From Curtobacterium sp. VKM Ac-1395 (lineage in GTDB: Bacteria; Actinomycetota; Actinomycetes; Actinomycetales; Microbacteriaceae), in the NCBI RefSeq assembly GCF_015350975.1, contig NZ_JADKRX010000001.1, forward strand, positions 698,633-762,632: 64,000 nucleotides of DNA, read 5' to 3'. A program made the position numbers and the translations under genes. Each line of letters opens with the position of its first letter. Within the stretch, counting starts at the first letter, position 1. Under the pieces are notes generated by a model. That model saw only the letters and a program-made list of their open reading frames with translations. It was not told the origin of the DNA and made no database searches. Shown here one piece after another: positions 17,013 through 25,051 of this stretch.

Positions 17013-18679
17013 GCCCGTCACGAGCCTCCCGTCCGGAGACCACCCGCAAGGTCCCCGTGCGTCGCGCCGTCGTCATCGGCGGCGGCATCAGCGGACTCGC
17101 GTCCGCAGCGCTGCTCGCGCGGGACGGCTTCGCCGTCACCGTGCTCGAGCAGCGCACCCAGCTCGGCGGCCGTGCCGGCACGTGGGAGCAGGACGGCTTC
17201 CGGTTCGACACCGGACCCAGCTGGTACCTGATGCCCGAGGTCTTCGACCACTTCTTCCAGCTGCTGGGCACGAGCGCCGACGAGCAGCTCGACCTGGTCA
17301 AGCTCGACCCCGGCTACCGGGTCTACAGCGAGGGCTACGACGAGCCGATCGACCTCCGGGCGACGCGCGAGGACAACCTCGAGCTGTTCGAGTCGATCGA
17401 GCCGGGCGCCGGCAAGCGGATGGCGAAGTACCTCGATTCCGCTGCCGACACGTACGAGATGGCCGTCCGTCGGTTCCTCTACGGCACGTTCCAGGACTTC
17501 CGGAAGCTCGCCGCCCCCGACGTGCTGCTCCGCATGGGCAAGCTCGCGCGGCTGCTGCTCGAGCCGCTGTCGAGCTTCGCCGAGACCGCCGTGCGCGACC
17601 GCCGCCTGTGGCAGGTCCTCGGCTACCCGGCCGTGTTCCTCGGCACCAGTCCGTACTCCGCGCCGAGCATGTACCACCTGATGAGCCACCTCGACCTGGC
17701 CGACGGGGTGCTCTACCCGAAGGGCGGCATCACCGAGGTCATCTCCGCGGTCGAGCGCGTCGCCCGGGCCGAGGGCGCCCAGATCATCGCCGGCGCCAAG
17801 GTCGAGCGGATCACCGTCGAGGGCGACCACGTCACCGGTGTCGTGCACCGCGACCGGGACGGCGTCCAGCACGTCGCTCCCGCGGACGTCGTCGTCAGTG
17901 CCGCCGACCTCCGCCACACCGAGATGCAGCTGCTCGACCGCGAGCACCGCACGCACGACGAGTCGCACTGGAAGAAGCGCGACCCGGGCCCGTCTGCGGT
18001 GCTCGTGTACCTCGGCGTCGACGGACCGGTCCCCGGGCTGCTCCACCACACGCTGATGTTCACCGCGGACTGGAAGGCGAACTTCGGCGCGGTCTTCGGC
18101 GACGACCGGCACGTGCCGGACCCCGCCTCGATCTACGTGTGCGCACCGTCCGAGACCGACCCGACCGTCGCCCCGCGCGGGTCGAGCAACCTGTTCATCC
18201 TGGTGCCGCTGCCCGCCGACGTCGGCATCGGCAAGGGCGGCGTCGACGGCGCCGGCGACTGGGAGGTCGAGCGCATCGCCGACCGGGCCATCGACGTCGT
18301 CGCGGAGCGCTCGGGCGTCCCGGACCTCCGCGACCGGATCCGCGTCCGCCGCACGATCGGCCCGCGCGACTTCGCGGACGACTTCAACGCCTGGAGCGGC
18401 TCCATGCTCGGCCCGGCGCACACGCTGAAGCAGAGCGCGTTCTTCCGCGAGGGCAACGCGTCCGCCAAGGTCGACGGCCTGTACTACGCCGGGTCCTCGA
18501 CGATCCCGGGCATCGGGCTGCCGATGTGCCTGATCTCCGCCGAGGTCCTGCTGAAGCGCATCCACGGCGACACCTCGACCGAGCCCCTGCCGACGCCGCT
18601 CGAGCGGTCCGCCGGCGCCCCGCCGCGGGTGACCCCGGCAGCGTCGACGCGGACCCCCACGCCGACGGCCGCTGGGTGA
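17009..18679 (+). CDS. crtI: phytoene desaturase
   Basis: A 556-aa flavoprotein that desaturates phytoene to lycopene. The Rossmann fold is AVVIGGGISGLASAALLARDG, followed by LGGRAGTWEQDGFRFDTGPSWY. The C-terminal CrtI signature is GLYYAGSSTIPGIGLPMCLIS. The first 15 residues (MSPSRASRP...) and the last 35 (Pro/Thr/Ser-rich) are outside the family core. The N-terminal extension is encoded by a copy of the dispersed GACKGGAGGC element (17021-17034, antisense). The ATG at 17009 has an AGGAGG site. It overlaps crtB and crtYe. Confidence 0.96.
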   Translation: MSPSRASRPETTRKVPVRRAVVIGGGISGLASAALLARDGFAVTVLEQRTQLGGRAGTWEQDGFRFDTGPSWYLMPEVFDHFFQLLGTSADEQLDLVKLDPGYRVYSEGYDEPIDLRATREDNLELFESIEPGAGKRMAKYLDSAADTYEMAVRRFLYGTFQDFRKLAAPDVLLRMGKLARLLLEPLSSFAETAVRDRRLWQVLGYPAVFLGTSPYSAPSMYHLMSHLDLADGVLYPKGGITEVISAVERVARAEGAQIIAGAKVERITVEGDHVTGVVHRDRDGVQHVAPADVVVSAADLRHTEMQLLDREHRTHDESHWKKRDPGPSAVLVYLGVDGPVPGLLHHTLMFTADWKANFGAVFGDDRHVPDPASIYVCAPSETDPTVAPRGSSNLFILVPLPADVGIGKGGVDGAGDWEVERIADRAIDVVAERSGVPDLRDRIRVRRTIGPRDFADDFNAWSGSMLGPAHTLKQSAFFREGNASAKVDGLYYAGSSTIPGIGLPMCLISAEVLLKRIHGDTSTEPLPTPLERSAGAPPRVTPAASTRTPTPTAAG

Positions 18680-19014
18680 TGCACGGGCTCTACCTCCTCG
18701 GGCTGCTGGTCTCCCTGACCGGCATGACCGTGCTCGACGCCCGGTTCCGCCTGTTCTTCTGGCGGGCACCGTGGCGCGCGGCGGCCGTCATGGCGATCGG
18801 TGTCGTGTTCTTCCTCGTCTGGGACGTGCTCGGCGTCGCGCTCGGGATCTTCTTCATCGGCCCCACCCGGCTGCTGACGGGCGTGCTGCTCGCCCCGGAC
18901 GTCCCGCTCGAGGAGCTCTTCTTCCTGCTGCTGCTCTGCTACACGACGATGAACCTGTTCGGCGCCGTCCGGCCGATCGTGGCGCGGGCCGCCGACCGTC
19001 GGAGCCGGTCGTGA
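18679..19014 (+). CDS. crtYe: C50 carotenoid cyclase subunit (CrtYe type)
   Basis: A 111-aa membrane protein with three hydrophobic segments. It carries the heterodimeric lycopene cyclase motif PLEELFFLLLLCYTTMN. It works with the next gene product to close the rings of the C50 chain. The ATG shares one base with the crtI stop (TGATG). Ring type (beta, epsilon or gamma) cannot be decided from these subunits by eye. Length is typical for half-cyclases. Confidence 0.9.
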   Translation: MHGLYLLGLLVSLTGMTVLDARFRLFFWRAPWRAAAVMAIGVVFFLVWDVLGVALGIFFIGPTRLLTGVLLAPDVPLEELFFLLLLCYTTMNLFGAVRPIVARAADRRSRS

Positions 19015-19406
19015 ACGGGTCGGGCGTGTACGCGCTGCTCGCGGTGCCGTTCCTCCTCGTCGCCCTCGTGCTCGCGGTCGTCGCCGCCGTGGTGGCCGAC
19101 CGACGTGCCCGGACGCGCGAGGACGCTGCCCGACGCCGACGGGTCACCGCCGTCACCGGCGTCGTCGCCGGGGTGGCGCTGCTCGTCATGACGATCGTCT
19201 TCAACAACGTCATCGTCACGCTGCGCATCGTCGCGTACGACCCGGCGCGCATCACCGGGCTCCGGATCGGGGCGTTCCCCGTCGAGGACCTGGCCTACGC
19301 CGTCGGTGCCGTGCTGCTGCTCCCGTCCCTGTGGGTCCTGCTCGACCGCGACCACCGCGCCGAGCTCACGACCCGACCACGTCCCGAACCGGAGGACCCG
19401 CGATGA
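19011..19406 (+). CDS. crtYf: C50 carotenoid cyclase subunit (CrtYf type)
   Basis: A 131-aa partner half-cyclase with three to four membrane segments and the motif RIGAFPVEDLAYAVGAVLLL, the second PxE(D/E)-type site. The start is GTG, overlapping the crtYe stop (GTGA); the stop overlaps the crtEb start (ATGA). A basic loop (DRRARTREDAARRRR) lies between helices. Gene order after crtYe is that of known decaprenoxanthin/sarcinaxanthin-type loci. Confidence 0.9.
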   Translation: MNGSGVYALLAVPFLLVALVLAVVAAVVADRRARTREDAARRRRVTAVTGVVAGVALLVMTIVFNNVIVTLRIVAYDPARITGLRIGAFPVEDLAYAVGAVLLLPSLWVLLDRDHRAELTTRPRPEPEDPR

Positions 19407-20329
19407 CGGCGACCCCTGCCTCCCGGCAGTCGACCCTCGGCGCACTGTTCGTGTCGTCCCGGCCGATCAGCTGGGTGAACACCGCCTACCCGTTCGCGGC
19501 GGCCTACCTGCTCGGCAGCGGCGTCGGCGTCGACGGCGGTGGCGGCTTCTCGCTCGTGGCGCTGCTCGTCGGTGTCGTGTACTTCCTGGTGCCCTACAAC
19601 CTGGCGATGTACGGCATCAACGACGTCTTCGACTACGAGTCCGACCTCGTCAACCCCCGGAAGGGCGGGGTCGAAGGAGCGCTGCTCGACAAGAGCGTGC
19701 ACCGCACCACGCTGTGGGCCGTCGTCGTCACGAACGTGCCGTTCCTCGTCGCGCTCGTGCTGCTCGGCGGTGTCGGCGGCAACGGCCCGTGGTCGTGGCT
19801 CGTGCTGGCGATCAGCGTGTTCGCCGTCATCGCCTACTCGGCACCCGGACTGCGGTTCAAGGAGAAGCCGTTCCTGGACTCCCTGACCTCGTCGACGCAC
19901 TTCGTGTCCCCGGCGGTCTACGGCCTGGCGCTCGCCGGACCGCACTGGACCGGACAGCTCGTCGCCGTGTGCATCGCGTTCTTCCTGTGGGGCGTCGCCT
20001 CGCACGCGTTCGGTGCCGTGCAGGACGTGCTCGCGGACCGGGCGGGGGGCATCGGCTCCGTGGCGACGGTCATCGGTGCACGGGCGACCGTGCGCCTGGC
20101 GTTCGTGGCGTACGTCGTCGCGGGCGTCGCGCTGCTGTTCTCGGCGTTCCCGGGGCCGATCGCCGCCGTGGTCGTGATCCCGTACGCGCTCAACGTGCTG
20201 CCGTGGTGGAACGTCACCGACGCGGGCGCCGAGTCGGCGAACGCGGGGTGGAAGCGGTTCCTGTGGATCAACTACCTGGCGGGGTTCATCGTCACGATGG
20301 CGCTCATCGCGTACGCGTTCACGCACTGA
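19403..20329 (+). CDS. crtEb: lycopene elongase
   Basis: A 308-aa UbiA-type prenyltransferase with about eight membrane segments. The Asp-rich metal site is NDVFDYESD (73-81); the second is AFGAVQDVLADRAGGIGSVA. It adds C5 units to both ends of lycopene to give C50 flavuxanthin-like intermediates that the two cyclase subunits then close. It is the last gene of the operon and has an AGGAC-type site before ATG. No carotenoid glycosyltransferase or MarR-type CrtR regulator is present nearby. Confidence 0.94.
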   Translation: MTATPASRQSTLGALFVSSRPISWVNTAYPFAAAYLLGSGVGVDGGGGFSLVALLVGVVYFLVPYNLAMYGINDVFDYESDLVNPRKGGVEGALLDKSVHRTTLWAVVVTNVPFLVALVLLGGVGGNGPWSWLVLAISVFAVIAYSAPGLRFKEKPFLDSLTSSTHFVSPAVYGLALAGPHWTGQLVAVCIAFFLWGVASHAFGAVQDVLADRAGGIGSVATVIGARATVRLAFVAYVVAGVALLFSAFPGPIAAVVVIPYALNVLPWWNVTDAGAESANAGWKRFLWINYLAGFIVTMALIAYAFTH

Positions 20330-20390
20330 GGGCGGGGTGGGTTCCTGTCCCCGCCCGCCTGTCCCGCGGCGGTGGGCTGTTCCGCGCGTG

Positions 20391-20450
20391 CTCGGCCCGG
20401 TCCCGCGGAGCTCGGCCCGTTCCCGCGCAGCTCGGCCCGTTCCCGCGGAG
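20391..20450. repeat. 20-bp tandem repeat, three copies
   Basis: Three units of CTCGGCCCGTTCCCGCGGAG stand head to tail (20391-20410, 20411-20430, 20431-20450) with two single-base differences. The region 20330-20648 between crtEb and the oxidoreductase gene holds this repeat, the hairpin that follows and an ordinary promoter stretch; I see no gene in it. Confidence 0.9.
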
Positions 20451-20458
20451 CGAGTGGG

Positions 20459-20501
20459 ATCGCGCGTCGGGGGTCGTTCGTTCCGACCGTCAACGCGCGA
20501 T
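20459..20501 (+). terminator. terminator of the carotenoid operon (second dispersed element family)
   Basis: ATCGCGCGT (20459-20467) pairs with ACGCGCGAT (20493-20501), with an inner GGTC/GACC pairing. The element and about 40 bases after it (ACCGCGGGCGTG...GGAACGC) resemble the terminator at 35623-35683 and its flank, so both belong to one repeated family. Confidence 0.6.
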
Positions 20502-20648
20502 ACCGCTTCCCACCGCGGGCGTGACGGGAAGGAACGCGCGTGCGGGCGTCCACCCCGAGGCGCTCCCGGGACCACCCCGTCGGCGGTCCCTGCCAGGATG
20601 GACGTGACGTCGAGGTCGGCGTCGACGTGAACACGAGGGAGTGCACAC

Positions 20649-21737
20649 ATGACGGTCCGCATCATCCACGTCGGTCTCGGAGGGTGGGGCGGCAGCTGGG
20701 CCCGCGTCGCGCTCCCCGCGGTGTCGGAGGTCGAGGTCGTGGGGATCGCCGACCCGAGCGCCCCGACGCTCGAGGCCGTGCGGAAGGACCTCGGCCTGCC
20801 GGAGACCGCGGCGTTCCCGTCCCTGACCGCGGCGCTCGCCGGGGTCGATGCCGATGCCGTCGTGATCACGGCGCCCGCCGTCACGCACGTGCCACTCGCG
20901 CTCGAGGCCCTGGACGCCGGCAAGCACGTCCTGGTGGAGAAGCCCTTCGCGAACTCGGCGGCCGAGGCAGCCGAGGCCGTGCACCGCGCCGAGGAACGCG
21001 GCCTCGTGCTGCAGGTCAGCCAGAACTACCGGTTCTACCCGGCACCCCGCGTGACGAAGGACCTGCTCGCCGCGGGCACCCTCGGGGAGCTCTCCGCCAT
21101 CAGCATCGACTTCCGCCAGTGGGACAACGACGCGGCGTTCGAGGACAACCCGCACTACCGGTTCCCGCACGCGATGATCAACGACATGGCGATCCACCAC
21201 CTGGACCTGCTCCGGATGATCACGGGGCAGGAGGCCGTCCGGGTGTTCGCGAAGGCGACGTGGCCGTCGTTCAGCAAGTACCAGGACGAAGCCGTCGCGT
21301 CGATGCTCATCGAGATGGAGGACGGCCTGGTGGTCAGCTACCGCGGCAGCTGGTTGAGCCGGGCTGAGCACACGCCGTGGGCGGGGGAGTGGAGCATCCA
21401 GGGCGAGGACGGCGAGATCCGGTTCACCAGCCGTGCCGGCGAGCCCGGGGACGTCAGCGGTGACCTCGTCACGGTGCGGAAGGCCGGCGGCAGCAACGCG
21501 GGCGGCAGCAACGCGGGCGCCAGCGGTGCCGAGGGCCCGACGGAGACGTCGGTCGAGCTCCCGACGGCCGAGCACCACGACCGCCAGGGTGGGCTGCAGG
21601 CCTTCGCCCGGGCGGTCGACGGTGGTCCGGCGCCGGAGACGAGCGGGCGGGACAACCTCCGGAGCCTCGCGCTGATGGAGGCGGCGACGCGGTCCGCCGC
21701 GTCCGGCATGCCCGAGGACGTGGTCGTCCCCGACTGA
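20649..21737 (+). CDS. Gfo/Idh/MocA family oxidoreductase
   Basis: A 362-aa NAD(P)-dependent dehydrogenase. The N-terminal Rossmann fold has VGLGGWGGSWA in place of the usual GxGxxG. The family motif is HVLVEKPFANS with catalytic Lys; SQNYRFYPAPR and AIHHLDLLRMI follow. The substrate is probably a sugar or sugar acid but is not identifiable. Around residues 277-291 there is a low-complexity insert (GGSNAGGSNAGAS) encoded by a 15-base tandem repeat, probably a surface loop expansion. The ATG has GAGGGAG upstream. Confidence 0.9.
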   Translation: MTVRIIHVGLGGWGGSWARVALPAVSEVEVVGIADPSAPTLEAVRKDLGLPETAAFPSLTAALAGVDADAVVITAPAVTHVPLALEALDAGKHVLVEKPFANSAAEAAEAVHRAEERGLVLQVSQNYRFYPAPRVTKDLLAAGTLGELSAISIDFRQWDNDAAFEDNPHYRFPHAMINDMAIHHLDLLRMITGQEAVRVFAKATWPSFSKYQDEAVASMLIEMEDGLVVSYRGSWLSRAEHTPWAGEWSIQGEDGEIRFTSRAGEPGDVSGDLVTVRKAGGSNAGGSNAGASGAEGPTETSVELPTAEHHDRQGGLQAFARAVDGGPAPETSGRDNLRSLALMEAATRSAASGMPEDVVVPD

Positions 21738-21765
21738 CGGGCCCGACGCCGTGCAGCTCGACTCG

Positions 21766-21788
21766 GTACGACACCATCGCTGTCGTAC
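21766..21788. terminator. hairpin between convergent oxidoreductase and MBL genes
   Basis: GTACGACA (21766-21773) pairs with TGTCGTAC (21781-21788) around a seven-base loop. It lies 29 bases after the oxidoreductase stop, between converging genes. The rest of the gap is a GCCGCAG-rich triplet run. Confidence 0.45.
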
Positions 21789-21877
21789 GACGTCGATCCT
21801 GTCGCTCGGCGTGTCGATCGGCCGCGCCAGCGCCCGCCCCGAGCGCCGCAGCGCCGCAGTGCCGCAGCGCCGCAACG

Positions 21878-22618
21878 TCAGGCCGCGCCGGCCGCCCGCC
21901 GCGCCTGCGCCACCGCGCCCCGGACGCCCCACGGCCACGCCGGCCCGTGCCCCGGCAGCACGTGCTTCGCCTCGGTGTCCTCGAGCCGCCCGAGCGACGC
22001 GACCGCGGTGTCCATGTCGGACGTCGCCGCCGGTGCCACGACCCGCGGGCCGATCCCGCCCGTGTAGGGGTCGAAGGTGACGAGCGCGTCCCCGACGACC
22101 ACGGCGTCCCGGTCGGCGAAGTGCAGCGCCACGTGCCCGTCGGTGTGCCCGGGCGTCTCGATGATCCACGGAGACCCGGGGACCTCGGCGCGGGACTCGA
22201 GCGGCACGGTGTCCTCGATGCCGTCGACCGTCGCGGCGCCGGCGAGCAGCATCCGGCCGAGCGGAGCCAGCCCGCCCGGATGCGCGAGCACGAACCCGAA
22301 CCGGTTCGTCTGCGGCTGGTACGAGTACGGGTGCGCCGCCAGGTCCCGGTCGCCGGGGTGCACGAACACGGGCGTGCCCCACTCGCGGTGCGCCCGGGCA
22401 GCGGTGCCGACGTGGTCGAAGTGCCCGTGGGTGAGCAGGATGCCCTCGACACGGTCGGGCGTGTACCCGAGCTCGTGCACGGCGAGCAACAGGTGCGGCC
22501 ATGACGCGGGGAGTCCCGCGTCGATGACGATCAGCTGGTCGCCGGTCTCGACCAGGTACTGGTTCGTGTGGGCGATCTCGAGCCGGTGGATGCCCTCGGC
22601 GACGTCTCGGTACAGCAT
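21878..22618 (-). CDS. MBL-fold metallo-hydrolase
   Basis: A 246-aa metallo-beta-lactamase-fold enzyme. The metal site is LLTHGHFDHVGTA (HxHxDH) with a further His in IETPGHTDGHVALHF, Asp in VVGDALV and a final His in VLPGHGPAW. All ligands for two metals are present. Such proteins hydrolyse thioesters, lactones or similar; the substrate is unknown. The start is ATG at 22618. It is divergent from the membrane-protein pair. Confidence 0.9.
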   Translation of the reverse strand: MLYRDVAEGIHRLEIAHTNQYLVETGDQLIVIDAGLPASWPHLLLAVHELGYTPDRVEGILLTHGHFDHVGTAARAHREWGTPVFVHPGDRDLAAHPYSYQPQTNRFGFVLAHPGGLAPLGRMLLAGAATVDGIEDTVPLESRAEVPGSPWIIETPGHTDGHVALHFADRDAVVVGDALVTFDPYTGGIGPRVVAPAATSDMDTAVASLGRLEDTEAKHVLPGHGPAWPWGVRGAVAQARRAAGAA

Positions 22619-22716
22619 GCGCGGGACGGTAGACGCGACTCGCTGGACGCACTGCCGGGCTGGTCGCACAACGCGGTCCTGGGGTGCCGAGGCCCGGAAC
22701 CGTGTACGAACGACGT

Positions 22717-23208
22717 ATGGCGAACGACAGTCTCCCCGAGCTCGAGCTCGCGAACGTCCGCACGCGCGAGCGGATCACCGACACGGTCGAGCGCATCAAG
22801 CAGAAGGTCGACGTGCCCGCGCGCACCCGACTGGCCGTGGCGAAGACCCGGCAGCGCTGGCACCGCGACCCGACCCCGCTCGTCGCCCTCGCGACGATCG
22901 CGGCCACCGGCGTCGTGGCCATCGTGGTGGGCACGCGCATCGGCCGGACCCCCGCCGGGCACCTCGCGGCACCACCTGCGTCGACGGCGTTCACCGCGCT
23001 CCTGCCGTTCGGCGCGCGCGGCGACGAGTCCGCGCCCGGCCGCAAGGGGCGCAAGGCCCGCCGGGCCGGGCGGAAGGCACGGCAGGCGCAGCTCGAGCAG
23101 GACCCGGGCTACCAGCTGCGGACGAAGCAGCGCCGTCGCCTCGCCCCCGTGCAGGCGCAGGCCGCCAGGTACCGCAAGCAGGCCGCCAAGCGAGCGAAGA
23201 AGGGCTGA
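22717..23208 (+). CDS. small membrane-anchored basic protein upstream of YihY
   Basis: A 163-aa protein. The N-terminal 60 residues are helical and charged, resembling DUF3618-type membrane-anchored proteins (ELANVRTRERITDTVERIKQKV). One membrane segment lies at about 57-74 (LVALATIAATGVVAIVVG). The last 65 residues are extremely basic (GRKGRKARRAGRKARQ and RYRKQAAKRAKKG) and might bind nucleic acid or membrane lipids. The family call is tentative. It ends three bases before the YihY-type gene, so the two are an operon. Confidence 0.72.
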   Translation: MANDSLPELELANVRTRERITDTVERIKQKVDVPARTRLAVAKTRQRWHRDPTPLVALATIAATGVVAIVVGTRIGRTPAGHLAAPPASTAFTALLPFGARGDESAPGRKGRKARRAGRKARQAQLEQDPGYQLRTKQRRRLAPVQAQAARYRKQAAKRAKKG

Positions 23209-23211
23209 CCC

Positions 23212-24243
23212 ATGGCGCGCGAAGACACGAAGCCGGCACCGGACGACTCCCGGAAGGCCGACAGCCCCACCGACCTGAAGAAGCCGACGGTCGTCTACAC
23301 CCTGAAGAAGACGCTGCGCGAGTTCAGCAGCGACCAGTGCACCGACCTCGCGGCGAGCCTGACGTACTACACCGTCCTCGCGCTGTTCCCCGGGCTGCTG
23401 GCCGTGGTGTCGATCCTCGGTCTCGTCTCCAACCCGAAGACCACGATCGACACGCTCCTCGAGATCATCGGCAACGTCGGCTCGCAGCAGGTCGTCGAGC
23501 TCATCAGGAACCCGGTGGAGAACCTCGTCCGGTCGCCCGCCGCACCGGTCACCTTCATCGTCGGTCTCCTCGGCGCGCTCTGGTCGGCCTCCGGGTACGT
23601 CGGCGCGTTCGGCCGTGCGATGAACCGGATCTACAACGTCCGCGAGGGCCGTCCGATCTGGAAGCTCCGCCCGACCATGCTCGGCGTCACCGTGACCACG
23701 GTCGTCCTGCTGGTGATCGGCCTGCTGGCACTCGTCTCCGGCCCGCTCGCGCGGAGCTTCGGCGACCTCATCGGCCTCGGCGACGCAGCCGCCCTGGTGC
23801 TGTCGATCGTGCAGTGGCCGATCCTGCTGGTGATCGCCATCGTCGTGATCGCCGTGCTCTACTACTGGTCCCCGAACGTCAAGCAGCCGAAGTTCACGTG
23901 GGTGAGCGGCGGGTCCATCCTCGCGCTGCTCATCTGGGTCATCGCGAGCGTCGGCTTCGGGTTCTACGTCGGCAACTTCTCGAACTACAACGCCACGTAC
24001 GGCTCCCTCGGTGGCGTCATCGTGTTCCTGCTGTGGATCTGGATCACGAACAACGCGCTGCTCTTCGGCGCCGAGTTCGACGCCGAGATCGAGCGCGGCC
24101 GTGAACTCCAGGCCGGCATCCGCGCCGAGGAGGACATCCAGCTCCCCGAGCGCGACACCCGTCAGATCGAGAAGCAGGACGAGAAGCGCGCCCAGGACGT
24201 CCTCGAGGGCATCCGGATCCGCCAGGGCGTCGACAACGACTGA
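23212..24243 (+). CDS. YihY/BrkB-family inner membrane protein
   Basis: A 343-aa polytopic protein of the YihY (formerly tRNA-processing/BrkB) family. It has six membrane segments, the hallmark LAASLTYYTVLALFPGLLA and the later ATYGSLGGVIVFLLWIWI and LLFGAEFDAEIERGRE. The exact role of the family is unsettled. Both termini are charged and cytoplasmic. It is translationally close to the basic membrane protein upstream. Confidence 0.92.
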   Translation: MAREDTKPAPDDSRKADSPTDLKKPTVVYTLKKTLREFSSDQCTDLAASLTYYTVLALFPGLLAVVSILGLVSNPKTTIDTLLEIIGNVGSQQVVELIRNPVENLVRSPAAPVTFIVGLLGALWSASGYVGAFGRAMNRIYNVREGRPIWKLRPTMLGVTVTTVVLLVIGLLALVSGPLARSFGDLIGLGDAAALVLSIVQWPILLVIAIVVIAVLYYWSPNVKQPKFTWVSGGSILALLIWVIASVGFGFYVGNFSNYNATYGSLGGVIVFLLWIWITNNALLFGAEFDAEIERGRELQAGIRAEEDIQLPERDTRQIEKQDEKRAQDVLEGIRIRQGVDND

Positions 24244-24271
24244 CCAGCGGCGGTCCGGTTGACGGACACCC

Positions 24272-24335
24272 GGACTGGAGGCTCGCCCCGGCATCCGTAG
24301 GCTGGCCTGCGTGACGCAGACACAGCCTCCAGTCC
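24272..24335. repeat. inverted GACKGGAGGC element spanning the SDR start
   Basis: GGACTGGAGGCT (24272-24283) and its exact complement AGCCTCCAGTCC (24324-24335) enclose 40 bases. The loop contains the -10 box and GTG start of the SDR gene, and the right arm is its codons 5-9. In RNA from an upstream promoter the start codon would lie in the loop of a 12-bp stem; in a leaderless message only the right arm is present. Confidence 0.7.
24298..24303 (+). promoter_or_regulatory. -10 box of the leaderless SDR gene
   Basis: TAGGCT ends seven bases before the GTG at 24311. The same hexamer precedes dcd with an eight-base gap. No ribosome-binding site is present, so transcription probably begins at the start codon. 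Confidence 0.5.
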
Positions 24336-25006
24336 GTCCGGTCGCCCTGGTGACCGGAGCCACCCGCGGCATCGGCCGCGCGATCGCGGCCGACCTCGGC
24401 CGCACCCACCACGTGCTGGTCGGTGGCCGCAGTGCCGACGCGGTCGCCGCCGTCGTGGCGGACCTGCCGAGCGCGGAGCCCTTCGTGGGTGACCTCGGTG
24501 CCGGCGACGTGCCCGACCTGCCGGAGCGGCTCGACGTCCTCGTGCACTCCGCCGGGGTCGAGCAGGGCACCCGGGTCGCGGACACCCCGCGCGCCACGTG
24601 GGAGGCCGTCTTCGCGACCAACGTCTTCGCGGTCGCCGAGCTGACCCGGCTGGCGCTGCCGGCGCTCCGGGCCTCCCGGGGGATCGTCGTCACGATCAAC
24701 TCCGGCTCGGGCTTCGTCTCCGGCCCGGGCGGTGGCGTGTACGGGGCGTCGAAGTTCGCGCTCCGTGCGTTCACCGACGCCCTGCGGGAAGAGGAACGGG
24801 ACGCCGGCGTGCGGGTGTCGAGCGTGCACCCGGGCCGGACGGACTCGGACATGCAGCGGCAGCTCGTGGAGAAGCTCGGCGAGGACTACGACACCGAGTA
24901 CTACCTCGCGCCGTCGGACGTCGCCGATGCCGTGCGCACGGTCGTGGACCTGCCCGAGCGCGGCACCGTCGAGTCGCTCTCGATCCGCCCGACCCGGAAG
25001 CGCTAG
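24311..25006 (+). CDS. short-chain dehydrogenase/reductase
   Basis: A 231-aa classical SDR. The cofactor motif is VTGATRGIGRAIA, followed by VHSAGVEQG (the NAG-type motif), the catalytic Ser region VVTINSGSG and the catalytic pair YGASK. The helical C-terminus contains HPGRTDSDM. The substrate is unknown. The N-terminal QPPVRP is encoded by the right arm of a dispersed inverted repeat. It starts with GTG and is probably leaderless. It converges with the ABC-F gene. Confidence 0.92.
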   Translation: MTQTQPPVRPVALVTGATRGIGRAIAADLGRTHHVLVGGRSADAVAAVVADLPSAEPFVGDLGAGDVPDLPERLDVLVHSAGVEQGTRVADTPRATWEAVFATNVFAVAELTRLALPALRASRGIVVTINSGSGFVSGPGGGVYGASKFALRAFTDALREEERDAGVRVSSVHPGRTDSDMQRQLVEKLGEDYDTEYYLAPSDVADAVRTVVDLPERGTVESLSIRPTRKR

Positions 25007-25051
25007 CCCGACCCCGTCACGCGAGCGCCGTCGTCACGCGAGCTCCCGCCG

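Noticed and set aside
18679-20329. Naming the exact pigment (decaprenoxanthin, sarcinaxanthin or C.p. 450).
   Set aside because: The half-cyclase sequences do not allow me to decide epsilon, gamma or beta ring formation by eye. Only a cyclic C50 carotenoid is supported.
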